Source: Thermococcus sp. (GTDB lineage: Archaea; Methanobacteriota_B; Thermococci; Thermococcales; Thermococcaceae). Taken from it: 64,000 bases of DNA. Positions within the stretch are counted from its first letter, which is position 1, and every line of letters begins with the position of its first letter. Location: contig NZ_JACDNS010000006.1 in NCBI RefSeq assembly GCF_017656495.1, positions 62,001 to 126,000 on the forward strand. The letters run 5' to 3'. A program made the translations under genes and the position numbers. The notes under the pieces were generated by a model. That model did no database searches. It was not told the DNA's origin and saw nothing but the letters and a program-made list of their open reading frames with translations. Below are positions 39,139 through 47,825 of the stretch, one piece after another.

Positions 39139-42100
39139 TGGATAAGGAGGAAATGATTAAAGGGTTTCTTGAGTTTTTTAATAGTTACTCCGATGAGAGA
39201 GGCAATAAAATCTACTTAAACAAGATAAAGGACTTATTAACAATTATCCCCAAGCGTTCACTTTCAATAAATTGGGCACATCTAAACTCTTTTAATCCAG
39301 AGTTAGCCAAATGCCTCATAAACAACCCCGAAGAGGTTATTTTAGCAGCTGAGGATGCTATCAGGACTATTCTTCAAGAAAAATTTATGGAAGAGGACCT
39401 GCATATTCATGCACGCTTTTATAATTTGCCAAAAACCCTCTTAGTCAAAGAGCTAGGTAGTGAGCATATAAATAAGCTTATACAAGTTGAAGGGATCATC
39501 ACAAGAATGAGTGAGGTTAAGCCATACGTTGCTAAAGCTGTTTTTATATGTAAGGATTGTGGAAATGAAATGATTCGTTTGCAGAAGCCCTTTGCTTCCC
39601 TAATTAAGCCCTCTAGGTGTGATCAATGTGGAAGTAAAAACATTGAGCTCGATGTTGATAAGAGCAATTTCATCAATCTGCAGACATTCAGACTGCAAGA
39701 TAGACCTGAGAGCTTGAAAGGCGGGCAGATGCCTCGTTTTGTTGATGCAATCCTGTTAGACGATTTAGTTGACACCGCCCTGCCGGGTGATAGGGTTGTA
39801 ATAACTGGCATTTTGAGAGTTATTTTAGAGCAGAGAGAAAAAAGGCCAATATTCAAAAAGATACTTGAGGTCAACCACATAGAGCAGATAAGCAAAGAGA
39901 TAGAGGAACTTGAGATAACTCCAGAGGATGAGCAGAAGATTAGAGAGCTGGCAAAGAGGAAGGACATAGTTGATGCGATCGTGGACTCAATAGCTCCTGC
40001 TATTTACGGCTATCGCGAGGTTAAGAAGGGAATAGCTCTCGCCCTGTTTGGTGGTGTTACGAGGCAGTTGCCTGATGGGACTAAGTTGAGAGGTGAGAGC
40101 CACGTTCTGCTTGTTGGAGATCCTGGTGTGGCAAAGTGTGTTGACTATGATACAAAGGTAGTTCTATCTGATGGTAGCTTAGCAAAGATTGGGGATATTG
40201 TTGAAGAGGCTATAAGAAAAGCAGAAGCCTCTGGAACACTTGGTAAAGTAGATGATGGTGTCTATGCACCAATTAATTTAGAGCTGTATGCATTAGACGC
40301 CAAAACTCTCAAAGTTAGAAAGGTCAAGGCAAACATAGCTTGGAAAAGAATGGCACCTGAAAAGATGTACAAGATAAGAACAAAGAGTGGAAGGGAAATT
40401 AAAGTAACTCCAACTCATCCATTCTTTATCTTTGAAAAAGGACAGTTCAAGACAAGAAAAGCAGAGGAGCTTAAAGTTGGTGATTTAATTGCAGTTCCAC
40501 GCGAGATTAAGGTAAATGGAAAGCCTGTTAAATTAAGTGGAATTCAAATTAGAGAGTCCAAGGCAAACAATGGTGTTCATCTTAAGCTCCCTGAGTTTGC
40601 TGATGAGGAGTTTTGGTATGTTATTGGATTGCTTGTTGGGGAAGGATATGCTCAAAACCATGATGGAAGTGCTACTGTCTACTTCACCAATGATGACAGC
40701 ATATTAATATTGACGGTTTATAACTACCTCAGAAAACTCGGTCTTAATCCAACTATACGGAACTCTCACAAAGGAAAGAGTGCTAAGGAAGTCTATGTAT
40801 GTAGCATAGAGTTCTACAGCCTATTGGAGGCTTTGAGAATAGCAACAAAGTCAGCTGAAAAGGTTGTTCCACCTCAGCTATTTGGTGCAAGGCTATCAGA
40901 TATAGTTGCATTTCTTAGGGGTTACTTTGATGCTGAAGGAACTGTAGACAGGAAGAGGCCAAAGATTACTGTAGTTTCAGCGTCAAAAGAACTTCTCAAA
41001 GGAATTCAGCATCTTCTCCTAAGATTGGGTGTGAAATCTCAGCTTCATGCTACTAAAGCAAGAGCCACAAATGGCAAAATGAAAGAGACAAAAACTTACT
41101 ATCGCTTGTTCATAACTGGTGAGGATGTAACTAAGTTTGTCAAAAATGTTGGCTTTAGCATTGAAAGAAAGAAGGAGTTATTAGAGTCTGTTATAGCAGT
41201 TGACTTTAACACGAATACTGACGTTATTCCGGGAGTGGGGAGTCTATTAAAAGAAATCCGTCTTGAGCTTGGACTTAGACAGAAAGATATGGGAATGAAT
41301 CGTTCAACTTATCTTCACTATGAGAGGAATGACAGACGACCAAGTAGGGAAAAGCTAAAGAAAATAGTTGAAACCCTAAAGCATTGTCAGAATGAAAAAG
41401 TTGCCGATAAAGTAGCATTGCTTGATCTTCTTGCCAATTCGGATATTTACTGGGATGAGATTGAAGCAATTGAGGAATACGCTCCTGAACATCCATGGGT
41501 ATATGACTTGCAAGTTCCCGAGCATCACAACTTTATCGCAAACGATTTCTTTGTCCATAACAGCCAAATTTTACGCTATGTTGCTAATTTAGCTCCGAGG
41601 GCAATTTATACCAGTGGTAAGTCAAGTTCGGCAGCCGGTCTTACGGCCGCAGCTGTCCGCGACGAGTTCACAGGCTCTTGGGTTCTTGAAGCGGGTGTTT
41701 TGGTCTTGGCAGATGGTGGTTTTGCACTAATTGACGAGTTCGATAAGATGAGCGACAGGGATAGAAGTGCTATACACGAAGCGCTTGAGCAGCAAACAAT
41801 CAGCATCTCGAAAGCAGGCATCACAGCAACTCTAAACGCCAGAACAACCGTTATAGCAGCTGCAAATCCAAAACACGGAAGGTTCAACAAGATGAAGCCT
41901 CTTCCGGAGCAGCTTGACCTCCCACCAACTCTGCTCAGCAGATTTGACCTCATATTTGTCCTCATAGATGAGCCAAATGAAAAGCTTGACTCTGAAATTG
42001 CATCGCACATTTTGAAAGTTAGAAAAGGAGAAGCTGAAGCTATAACTCCAAAGATTCCATATGATTTGCTCAAAAAATACATAGCTTATGCAAGAAAGAA

Positions 42101-42605
42101 TGTTCATCCCGTTCTCAGCAGGGAAGCTATGGATGAAATTCTCCATTATTATGTCAAAATGAGAAAGGGTCTTAAGAAGACTACGGAGACTGAAGGTGTA
42201 AAGCCAATCCCAATAACTGCTAGACAGCTTGAGGCGTTGATAAGATTGGCTGAAGCTCATGCGAGAATGCGCTTGAGTGAAGTGGTTACAAGAGAAGACG
42301 CGAGAGAAGCGATAAAGCTTGTAGAATACACTTTGAGGCAGATAGCTGTTGATGAAGAAGGTGTCATTGATATTTCAATCCTCGAAGTTGGTAAGTCTGC
42401 AAGGAAAATAAATAAGGTTGATAAAGTGTTGGAGATAATTGAGGCTCTTCAAGATCAATCAGAATATGGTGCTCCAATAGATGACATAATTAAGGAGGCC
42501 ATGAGGGCGGGAATTGACAAGAAAGAAGTTAGAAAGATTATTGAGGATCTCAAAGCCACTTCAAGAATTTATGAGCCAAGAAACGGCTACTATAAAATAC
42601 TGTGA
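39138..42605 (+). CDS. mcm: Replicative helicase MCM with an intein in the Walker A motif
   Basis: An 1155-residue precursor. The mature helicase would be 680 residues after removal of a 475-residue intein (residues 334-808). Extein landmarks: a zinc finger with C138, C141, C161 and C164, Walker A GDPGVAK (327-333) joined to S809 after splicing, Walker B ALIDEFDKM, sensor 1 VIAAANPKHG, arginine finger LLSRFDLIF, and a C-terminal winged helix. The ATG overlaps the Gins23 stop. Because the intein separates K333 from the serine of the P-loop, the helicase cannot work until splicing occurs. Confidence 0.97.
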   Translation: MDKEEMIKGFLEFFNSYSDERGNKIYLNKIKDLLTIIPKRSLSINWAHLNSFNPELAKCLINNPEEVILAAEDAIRTILQEKFMEEDLHIHARFYNLPKTLLVKELGSEHINKLIQVEGIITRMSEVKPYVAKAVFICKDCGNEMIRLQKPFASLIKPSRCDQCGSKNIELDVDKSNFINLQTFRLQDRPESLKGGQMPRFVDAILLDDLVDTALPGDRVVITGILRVILEQREKRPIFKKILEVNHIEQISKEIEELEITPEDEQKIRELAKRKDIVDAIVDSIAPAIYGYREVKKGIALALFGGVTRQLPDGTKLRGESHVLLVGDPGVAKCVDYDTKVVLSDGSLAKIGDIVEEAIRKAEASGTLGKVDDGVYAPINLELYALDAKTLKVRKVKANIAWKRMAPEKMYKIRTKSGREIKVTPTHPFFIFEKGQFKTRKAEELKVGDLIAVPREIKVNGKPVKLSGIQIRESKANNGVHLKLPEFADEEFWYVIGLLVGEGYAQNHDGSATVYFTNDDSILILTVYNYLRKLGLNPTIRNSHKGKSAKEVYVCSIEFYSLLEALRIATKSAEKVVPPQLFGARLSDIVAFLRGYFDAEGTVDRKRPKITVVSASKELLKGIQHLLLRLGVKSQLHATKARATNGKMKETKTYYRLFITGEDVTKFVKNVGFSIERKKELLESVIAVDFNTNTDVIPGVGSLLKEIRLELGLRQKDMGMNRSTYLHYERNDRRPSREKLKKIVETLKHCQNEKVADKVALLDLLANSDIYWDEIEAIEEYAPEHPWVYDLQVPEHHNFIANDFFVHNSQILRYVANLAPRAIYTSGKSSSAAGLTAAAVRDEFTGSWVLEAGVLVLADGGFALIDEFDKMSDRDRSAIHEALEQQTISISKAGITATLNARTTVIAAANPKHGRFNKMKPLPEQLDLPPTLLSRFDLIFVLIDEPNEKLDSEIASHILKVRKGEAEAITPKIPYDLLKKYIAYARKNVHPVLSREAMDEILHYYVKMRKGLKKTTETEGVKPIPITARQLEALIRLAEAHARMRLSEVVTREDAREAIKLVEYTLRQIAVDEEGVIDISILEVGKSARKINKVDKVLEIIEALQDQSEYGAPIDDIIKEAMRAGIDKKEVRKIIEDLKATSRIYEPRNGYYKIL
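40137..41561 (+). mobile_element. Intein with LAGLIDADG homing endonuclease domain inside MCM
   Basis: The intein starts at a cysteine codon (CVDYDTKVVLSDG) and ends in FFVHN before a +1 serine, giving all splice-site residues. The N-terminal splicing block has THPFF, the usual block-B histidine. Two DOD-type endonuclease motifs lie at about residues 497 (LLVGEGYA) and 595 (GYFDAEGTV), so the endonuclease may be active. Between the endonuclease and the C-terminal block there is a helix-turn-helix-like stretch (RLELGLRQKDMGMNRSTYL and onward). Inteins at this Walker A site (CDC21 class) are known from Pyrococcus; this one is 475 residues. Confidence 0.93.
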
Positions 42606-42650
42606 AAAGGTTATAAAGGGAAACGGATAGCTTCCTACGGGGGTGTTGGT

Positions 42651-43079
42651 ATGGGAGAGAAATACGACTATTACGATTATGAGAAACTCTTAGAGAAAGC
42701 TTATGATGAATTGCCAGAGAATGTTAAGCACCATACGTCAAGATTTGAAGTGCCAGTTGCCATAGTTACGATTGAGGGTAACAAGACTATCATAGAGAAC
42801 TTTAAGGACATAGCCGAGGCTATGAATAGAGATCCAAATCACCTGCTCAAGTTCATTCTGAGAGAAGTCGCTACCGCTGGAACTCTTGAGGGAAGAAGAG
42901 TCGTTCTCCAAGGTAGGTTTACTCCATATCTCATAGCAAACAAGATGAAGAAGTACCTCAAGGAATACGTCATCTGTCCAGTGTGTGGTTCACCAGATAC
43001 GAAGATCACCAAGAAGGGTAGATTCCACTACCTCAAGTGTGAAGCATGTGGTGCAGAAACGCCAATAGCTCACCTGTGA
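42651..43079 (+). CDS. eif2B: Translation initiation factor aIF2 beta subunit
   Basis: A 142-residue factor with an N-terminal helix that binds aIF2-gamma, a central alpha/beta domain ([14 protein letters not shown]) and a C-terminal zinc ribbon (CPVCGSPDT with CEACG). It assists delivery of initiator tRNA to the ribosome. It lies 46 nt after mcm, with GGGGGTG before its ATG, and may be co-transcribed with the replication genes, a link between replication and translation genes that is common in these genomes. Confidence 0.96.
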   Translation: MGEKYDYYDYEKLLEKAYDELPENVKHHTSRFEVPVAIVTIEGNKTIIENFKDIAEAMNRDPNHLLKFILREVATAGTLEGRRVVLQGRFTPYLIANKMKKYLKEYVICPVCGSPDTKITKKGRFHYLKCEACGAETPIAHL

Positions 43080-43228
43080 TATACTTCATGGAATTCTTTA
43101 TCTTTCATATTTTCGTTGCTATCCTTTTTTCTTCAACTTTGTTCATTGAGTTTACAAAATTAATTGTATTCTCTTGAATTTTGATTACCCAATTATGGGT
43201 AGCTTTACTTATTGGGTTCTTATTTTGC

Positions 43229-43240
43229 GAGTATAAAAAC
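43229..43240 (+). promoter_or_regulatory. TATA box of the methylmalonyl-CoA decarboxylase operon
   Basis: GAGTATAAAAAC lies about 55 nt before mmdA. The 215-nt gap before mmdA also holds a small dyad, ACCCA-ATTA-TGGGT, at 43187-43200 upstream of the TATA box; its role is unknown. Confidence 0.6.
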
Positions 43241-43294
43241 TCTTTTAAACTTTACAAACTACAAATTTTAGACTAATGCTAATGGGGGATTTCT

Positions 43295-44863
43295 ATGAGC
43301 ATGGAAGAGAAGGTGAATGAACTGTATGAAAAGAAGAAGAAAATCCTGCAGATGGGAGGAGAGGCTAAGGTTCAAAAGCAGCATGAGAAGGGCAAGCTCA
43401 CTGCAAGAGAGAGAATTGAGAAGCTTCTCGATCCGGGGAGCTTTGTTGAGATTGGAATGTTCGTTAAGCACAGGAACACTGAATTTGGTCTCGACAAGAT
43501 GGAACTGCCCGCTGATGGAGTAATAACAGGTTATGGAACAATCGATGGTAGATTAGTCTTTGTCTTTGCGCAGGACTTTACAGTGATGGGCGGGTCGTTA
43601 GGAGAAATGCATGCAATGAAAATTAAGCGCGTCATGGAGCTTGCACTTGAAGCTGGAGCTCCAATAATTGGCTTGAATGATTCTGGTGGTGCTAGGATTC
43701 AAGAAGGTGTTGATTCGCTTAAGGGATACGGTGAAATCTTCAAAATGAACACAATTTTAAGTGGTGTTGTGCCACAGATTACAGCCATCATGGGGCCCTG
43801 TGCTGGTGGTGCAGTTTACAGCCCAGCCATTGGAGATTTCATCCTCATGGTTGACAATCCAGCCACCTTCATGTTCATCACAGGGCCGCAAGTAGTTAAA
43901 GCAGTTACCGGAGTAGAGGTCTCGCCAACCCAATTGGGTGGAGCAATGGTTCATGCCCAGAAGAGCGGACAAGCTCACTTAATTGGAAAGAGCGACGAAG
44001 AAGTGCTCATGCTTATAAGACGTCTGTTAAGTTACTTGCCATCAAACAACATGGAAAAGCCTCCAAGAGTCAAGACAAACGACCCACCATTTAGAAAGAG
44101 CGACAAACTTTATGAAATCGTACCAGACGACCCGAACAAGGGTTATGACGTTAGGCAAGTAATTTACGAAATCGTTGATAGGGATGCAAACGGAAACCCA
44201 GACTTTCTCGAGATCTTGCCTTATTACGCGCCAAACGCTGTTGTCGGCTTTGGAAGAATGAATGGGCAGACAGTTGGAATTGTAGCGAACAATCCAATTC
44301 ACCTTGCTGGTGTTCTTGACATTGATAGCTCAGACAAAATAGCAAGATTTGTCAGGACTTGTGATGCGTTTAACATTCCAATTGTTACACTCGTTGACGT
44401 CCCAGGCTATCTGCCAGGAGTTCAGCAAGAATACGGTGGTATAATCAGACATGGTGCGAAAGTTCTCTATGCTTATGCGGAGGCAACAGTTCCAATGGTT
44501 ACTGTTATCCTAAGAAAAGCTTATGGTGGAGCTTACTTGGCCATGGGTAGCAAGCATTTGGGAGCAGACTTTGTCTTCGCCTGGCCAACGGCAGAAATTG
44601 CCGTTATGGGTCCAGAGGGGGCTGCAAACATAATCTTTAGGAAGGAGATTGCTAAGGCTGAGAATCCAGAAGAGTTCAGACAGCAGAAGATTAAGGAGTA
44701 CAGAGAGAAGTTTGCTAACCCCTACATTGCAGCTGGAAGAGGGTACATTGATGATGTTATTGATCCAGCGGAAACAAGAGGAAAGATTATCATGGCTCTT
44801 GAAGCTTTAGAGAGCAAGAGGGTTAAGCTTCCACCAAAGAAGCATGGAAACATCCCACTGTGA
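43295..44863 (+). CDS. mmdA: Methylmalonyl-CoA decarboxylase alpha subunit (carboxyltransferase)
   Basis: A 522-residue carboxyltransferase of the acyl-CoA carboxylase family. The two halves each show the crotonase-like oxyanion signatures: DSGGARIQEG with GPCAGGAVYSPA in the first, and VDVPGYLPG with KAYGGAYLAMGSKH in the second. It moves the carboxyl group of methylmalonyl-CoA onto biotin carried by MmdC. Because the operon also has the membrane beta subunit MmdB, the complex should be a sodium-pumping decarboxylase and not a soluble propionyl-CoA carboxylase. The start ATG 43295 follows GGGGGAT. Confidence 0.95.
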   Translation: MSMEEKVNELYEKKKKILQMGGEAKVQKQHEKGKLTARERIEKLLDPGSFVEIGMFVKHRNTEFGLDKMELPADGVITGYGTIDGRLVFVFAQDFTVMGGSLGEMHAMKIKRVMELALEAGAPIIGLNDSGGARIQEGVDSLKGYGEIFKMNTILSGVVPQITAIMGPCAGGAVYSPAIGDFILMVDNPATFMFITGPQVVKAVTGVEVSPTQLGGAMVHAQKSGQAHLIGKSDEEVLMLIRRLLSYLPSNNMEKPPRVKTNDPPFRKSDKLYEIVPDDPNKGYDVRQVIYEIVDRDANGNPDFLEILPYYAPNAVVGFGRMNGQTVGIVANNPIHLAGVLDIDSSDKIARFVRTCDAFNIPIVTLVDVPGYLPGVQQEYGGIIRHGAKVLYAYAEATVPMVTVILRKAYGGAYLAMGSKHLGADFVFAWPTAEIAVMGPEGAANIIFRKEIAKAENPEEFRQQKIKEYREKFANPYIAAGRGYIDDVIDPAETRGKIIMALEALESKRVKLPPKKHGNIPL

Positions 44864-44873
44864 GGTGCGTGCA

Positions 44874-45254
44874 ATGATTACAATGCAGGAATTCCTCGAA
44901 GGGCTTTATATTACAATCTTGGGTGTTACAGTAGTTTTCGCTGTTTTAACCATTTTGGCTATTGCAATGTATGGGATTGGTTATCTGGAGAGATGCTTGC
45001 TTGAAAAAGAGAAGCCGAAAGAAGCACCTGTGGTTGAGGTTAAGGAAGAAGCTAAAGCTGAGGAGAAGCCAAAGATTGAACCTAAAAAGCTCGCTGTTAT
45101 CACAGCCGCGATTCTGGCATACATAGCTGAGAAAAATGCTCAGCTGAGACCTGTTCCATTTAGGAAAAAGCCTTCTGATGCTTGGCGTTTGTATGGTATT
45201 CAAACTCAAATGGAGGAAGTTGAGGATTTCAACTATGAGTTAGGGAAGTGGTGA
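44874..45254 (+). CDS. mmdD: Methylmalonyl-CoA decarboxylase delta subunit (OadG-like)
   Basis: A 126-residue protein with one N-terminal membrane span (residues ~10-32) and a charged linker of Lys, Glu and Pro. It belongs to the OadG/MmdD type, which ties the carboxyltransferase to the membrane beta subunit. The C-terminal WRLYGIQTQME segment is the conserved end of the archaeal group. I set the start at ATG 44874, 6 nt after GAGGTG; upstream in-frame codons overlap mmdA. Confidence 0.85.
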   Translation: MITMQEFLEGLYITILGVTVVFAVLTILAIAMYGIGYLERCLLEKEKPKEAPVVEVKEEAKAEEKPKIEPKKLAVITAAILAYIAEKNAQLRPVPFRKKPSDAWRLYGIQTQMEEVEDFNYELGKW

Positions 45255-45256
45255 AG

Positions 45257-45727
45257 ATGAAGGGCAAAGTTAAGGTCATTGTTGATGGTGTCACTTATGA
45301 AGTTGAAGTTGAAGAATTCGGCATGGGTAAGTTCAGAGTATCATTTGAAGGGGAAAGCTATGAAGTTGAGGCTAAAGACCTAGGAATTCCGTTAAGTGCT
45401 ATGGAGATGCCGGCTCAGGTGCAAGTTCCTTCTGCGCCTGCACCAGCTCCAATTTCATCTGCGCCTCCATCTGTTCCGTCTGTTCCTTCAGCTCCTTCGG
45501 CAGTGCCGGTGGGTGAGAATGTTGTTTCTGCTCCAATGCCTGGTAAGATTTTGAGGATTTTGGTGAATGAGGGGGATCAGGTTAAGGTTGGTCAGGGTTT
45601 GCTTGTGCTTGAGGCCATGAAGATGGAAAACGAAATTCCAGCACCAAAAGACGGCATCGTAAAGAAAATCCTCGTAAAAGAAGGCGACACAGTCGACACC
45701 GGACAACCACTAATAGAACTAGGGTGA
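45257..45727 (+). CDS. mmdC: Biotin carboxyl carrier protein of the decarboxylase
   Basis: A 156-residue biotin carrier. Residues 1-50 are a small beta domain, 52-85 a Pro/Ala/Ser-rich flexible arm, and 86-156 a biotinyl domain with EAMKM, where K122 receives biotin. It shuttles CO2 from MmdA to MmdB. ATG 45257 comes right after the mmdD stop. Codon third bases switch from mostly T/G to almost only A/C exactly at the EAMKM codons (see findings). Confidence 0.93.
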   Translation: MKGKVKVIVDGVTYEVEVEEFGMGKFRVSFEGESYEVEAKDLGIPLSAMEMPAQVQVPSAPAPAPISSAPPSVPSVPSAPSAVPVGENVVSAPMPGKILRILVNEGDQVKVGQGLLVLEAMKMENEIPAPKDGIVKKILVKEGDTVDTGQPLIELG

Positions 45728-45733
45728 GGAAAC

Positions 45734-46858
45734 ATGGGATTAGAACAGGCAATAATTGACTTCTTTGCACACATGGGTTTACTTAACCTGGCAGTGGGAA
45801 ACGTGATCATGATACTTGTCGGCCTGACATTAGTTTACTTGGCAATCAAGTACAAGATGGAGCCTCTCCTCTTATTGCCGATAGGCATAAGTGCTGTGCT
45901 TGTGAATTTGCCATTTACTGGAATAGCTGATCCACCACATGGTTTGTTCTATTTAATTCACCACTATCTTATTAGCACAGAGATAGTTCCTCTGTTGATA
46001 TTCTTCGGTCTTGGAGCGATGACTGACTTTGGGCCTATGATAGCTGATCCTAAGACGGCACTACTCGGTGCAGCTGCTCAGATTGGTGTTTTTATAGCAA
46101 TGCTCACAGCAGTTGCTTTAGGCTTTACTCTCCCAGAGGCAGCTTCAATTGGTATCATCGGCGGTGCTGATGGGCCTACGACAATTTATTTAACAACAAA
46201 ATTAGCTCCTCACTTGCTCGGTGCAACAGCAGTTGCAGCTTACTCTTACATGAGTTTAGTCCCCTTGATTCAGCCGCCAGTTATTAAGGCATTGACAACT
46301 CCAGAAGAGAGAAGAATTAGGATGGAGCAGCTAAGGCCAGTATCAAAACGTGAAAAGATTCTTTTCCCAATCGCTTCGATGTTAATTATTGGTTTACTCG
46401 TTCCTTCAGCAGCCCCACTAATTGGTATGCTCATGATAGGCAACCTCTTCAGGGAGAGCGGGGTTGTGGAGAGGCTTAGTAAGGCGGCAAGGGAAGAGCT
46501 TATGAACATCGTTACGATCTTCCTTGGACTTGGCGTCGGTTCAACAATGAGGGCAGAATACTTCCTAACAGCGAAAACCCTAATGATTCTTGCCCTCGGT
46601 GTTGTTGCATTTGCAACGGCAACAGCTGGTGGTGTTCTCTTAGGAAAGCTCATGATGAAACTCAGTGGAGGAAGAATAAACCCAATGATAGGAGCGGCTG
46701 GAGTTTCAGCAGTTCCTATGAGTGCAAGAGTTGTTCAAAAGTTAGCGGCTGAAGAAGATCCAGGAAACTTCATCCTAATGCATGCTATGGGTCCAAACGT
46801 TGCTGGGGTTATAGGGACTGCAGTTGCTGCTGGAGTTTTGCTTTCAGCTCTTGGTTGA
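45734..46858 (+). CDS. mmdB: Methylmalonyl-CoA decarboxylase beta subunit (sodium pump)
   Basis: A 374-residue membrane protein with about nine to eleven spans that decarboxylates carboxybiotin and exports Na+. The [14 protein letters not shown] segment holds the aspartate needed for sodium coupling in OadB/MmdB proteins; a GTMR-type late motif (GSTMRAEYF) and the polar HAMGPNVAG turn are also typical. The start is 6 nt after the mmdC stop, with GAGG. The operon could link branched amino-acid or propionate breakdown to a sodium gradient. Confidence 0.94.
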   Translation: MGLEQAIIDFFAHMGLLNLAVGNVIMILVGLTLVYLAIKYKMEPLLLLPIGISAVLVNLPFTGIADPPHGLFYLIHHYLISTEIVPLLIFFGLGAMTDFGPMIADPKTALLGAAAQIGVFIAMLTAVALGFTLPEAASIGIIGGADGPTTIYLTTKLAPHLLGATAVAAYSYMSLVPLIQPPVIKALTTPEERRIRMEQLRPVSKREKILFPIASMLIIGLLVPSAAPLIGMLMIGNLFRESGVVERLSKAAREELMNIVTIFLGLGVGSTMRAEYFLTAKTLMILALGVVAFATATAGGVLLGKLMMKLSGGRINPMIGAAGVSAVPMSARVVQKLAAEEDPGNFILMHAMGPNVAGVIGTAVAAGVLLSALG

Positions 46859-46930
46859 TTCCTTTCTTTTCTATTCATTTAGCAAATTTCGAAAATAATT
46901 CAGGTCAATTTTTGACGATTTGCCAATGAA

Positions 46931-46942
46931 AAGTTTAAATAG
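46931..46942 (+). promoter_or_regulatory. TATA box before the CBS protein gene
   Basis: GAAA-AGTTTAAATAG lies ~30-35 nt before the CBS gene start. Just upstream, GTCAA-TTT-TTGAC (46904-46916) forms a small perfect stem; it may end the mmd transcript or be an operator. Confidence 0.5.
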
Positions 46943-46967
46943 TAGGAGGTCATTTTAGTTAAGACCG

Positions 46968-47825
46968 GTGGTGAAAGTGAAAGTTAAAAGCATAATGACG
47001 CCAGATCCTGTAGTTATTGAGTTGCCAGCAACAAGAAGCTATGCTCTTGAACTTTTTAAAAAACACAAGGTTAGGTCTTTTCCTGTCGTTAGGAGAGGGA
47101 CTAAGGAATTGGTTGGTATTGTAAGTATTAAACGGGTTCTTGTGAACCCTGATGAAGATCAGTTAGCAATGCTTGTAAAGAGAGATGTTCCTGTAGTCAA
47201 GCCCACCGATGACCTTAAGAAAGCTGTCCGTTTAATGCTCGAGTATGACTATAGGAGGGTAATTGTTGTTAATAATGATGGTAAAGTTGTTGGGATCCTA
47301 ACAGTTGGTGACATTATTAGGAGATATCTGGCAAAGAATGAAAAGTATAGAAATGTTGAGATTGAGCCTTATTACCAGAGGAATGTGAGTGTAGTATGGA
47401 GAGGTACTCCGTTAAAGGCTGCTTTGAAGGCTTTACTCTTGTGCAATGCAATGGCAATCCCCGTAATTGATGATGATGGGAACCTAATTGGAATAGTTGA
47501 CGAAACAGATTTGCTTAAAGATAGTGAGGTTGTTAGAGTAATGAAGAGCTCCGCTTTAGCAGTCTCAAGCGAAGAGGAGTGGATTCTTGAAAGTAACCCA
47601 ATTCTGCTCTTTGAGAAGGCTGAACTCCAGCTGCCCAAGAAACCTGTTGAGGAGATAATGACAAAGAACCCAATAATTGCAACACCTCATATGAGCGTCT
47701 ACGATGTTGCAAACAAAATGGCTAAATACAGGATTGAACAGCTTCCAGTCATTAGGGGAGAAGGTGACCTCGTGGGATTAATTAGAGATATGGACTTAAT
47801 AAAGGTCATTGTGAACAGAAAATGA
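46968..47825 (+). CDS. Protein of four CBS domains
   Basis: A ~285-residue protein made only of CBS repeats, in two Bateman pairs: VKSIMTPDPV, VKRDVPVVKP, VEIEPYYQRN and VEEIMTKNPI each open a repeat. CBS pairs bind AMP, ATP or SAM and usually act as energy or metabolite sensors. The last bases overlap homoserine dehydrogenase (ATGA), so it could sense a metabolite of that branch of amino-acid synthesis, for example SAM; this is inferred from position only. GTG 46968, 46971 and 46977 are all possible starts; the last is best spaced from GGTGGTG. Confidence 0.9.
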   Translation: MVKVKVKSIMTPDPVVIELPATRSYALELFKKHKVRSFPVVRRGTKELVGIVSIKRVLVNPDEDQLAMLVKRDVPVVKPTDDLKKAVRLMLEYDYRRVIVVNNDGKVVGILTVGDIIRRYLAKNEKYRNVEIEPYYQRNVSVVWRGTPLKAALKALLLCNAMAIPVIDDDGNLIGIVDETDLLKDSEVVRVMKSSALAVSSEEEWILESNPILLFEKAELQLPKKPVEEIMTKNPIIATPHMSVYDVANKMAKYRIEQLPVIRGEGDLVGLIRDMDLIKVIVNRK

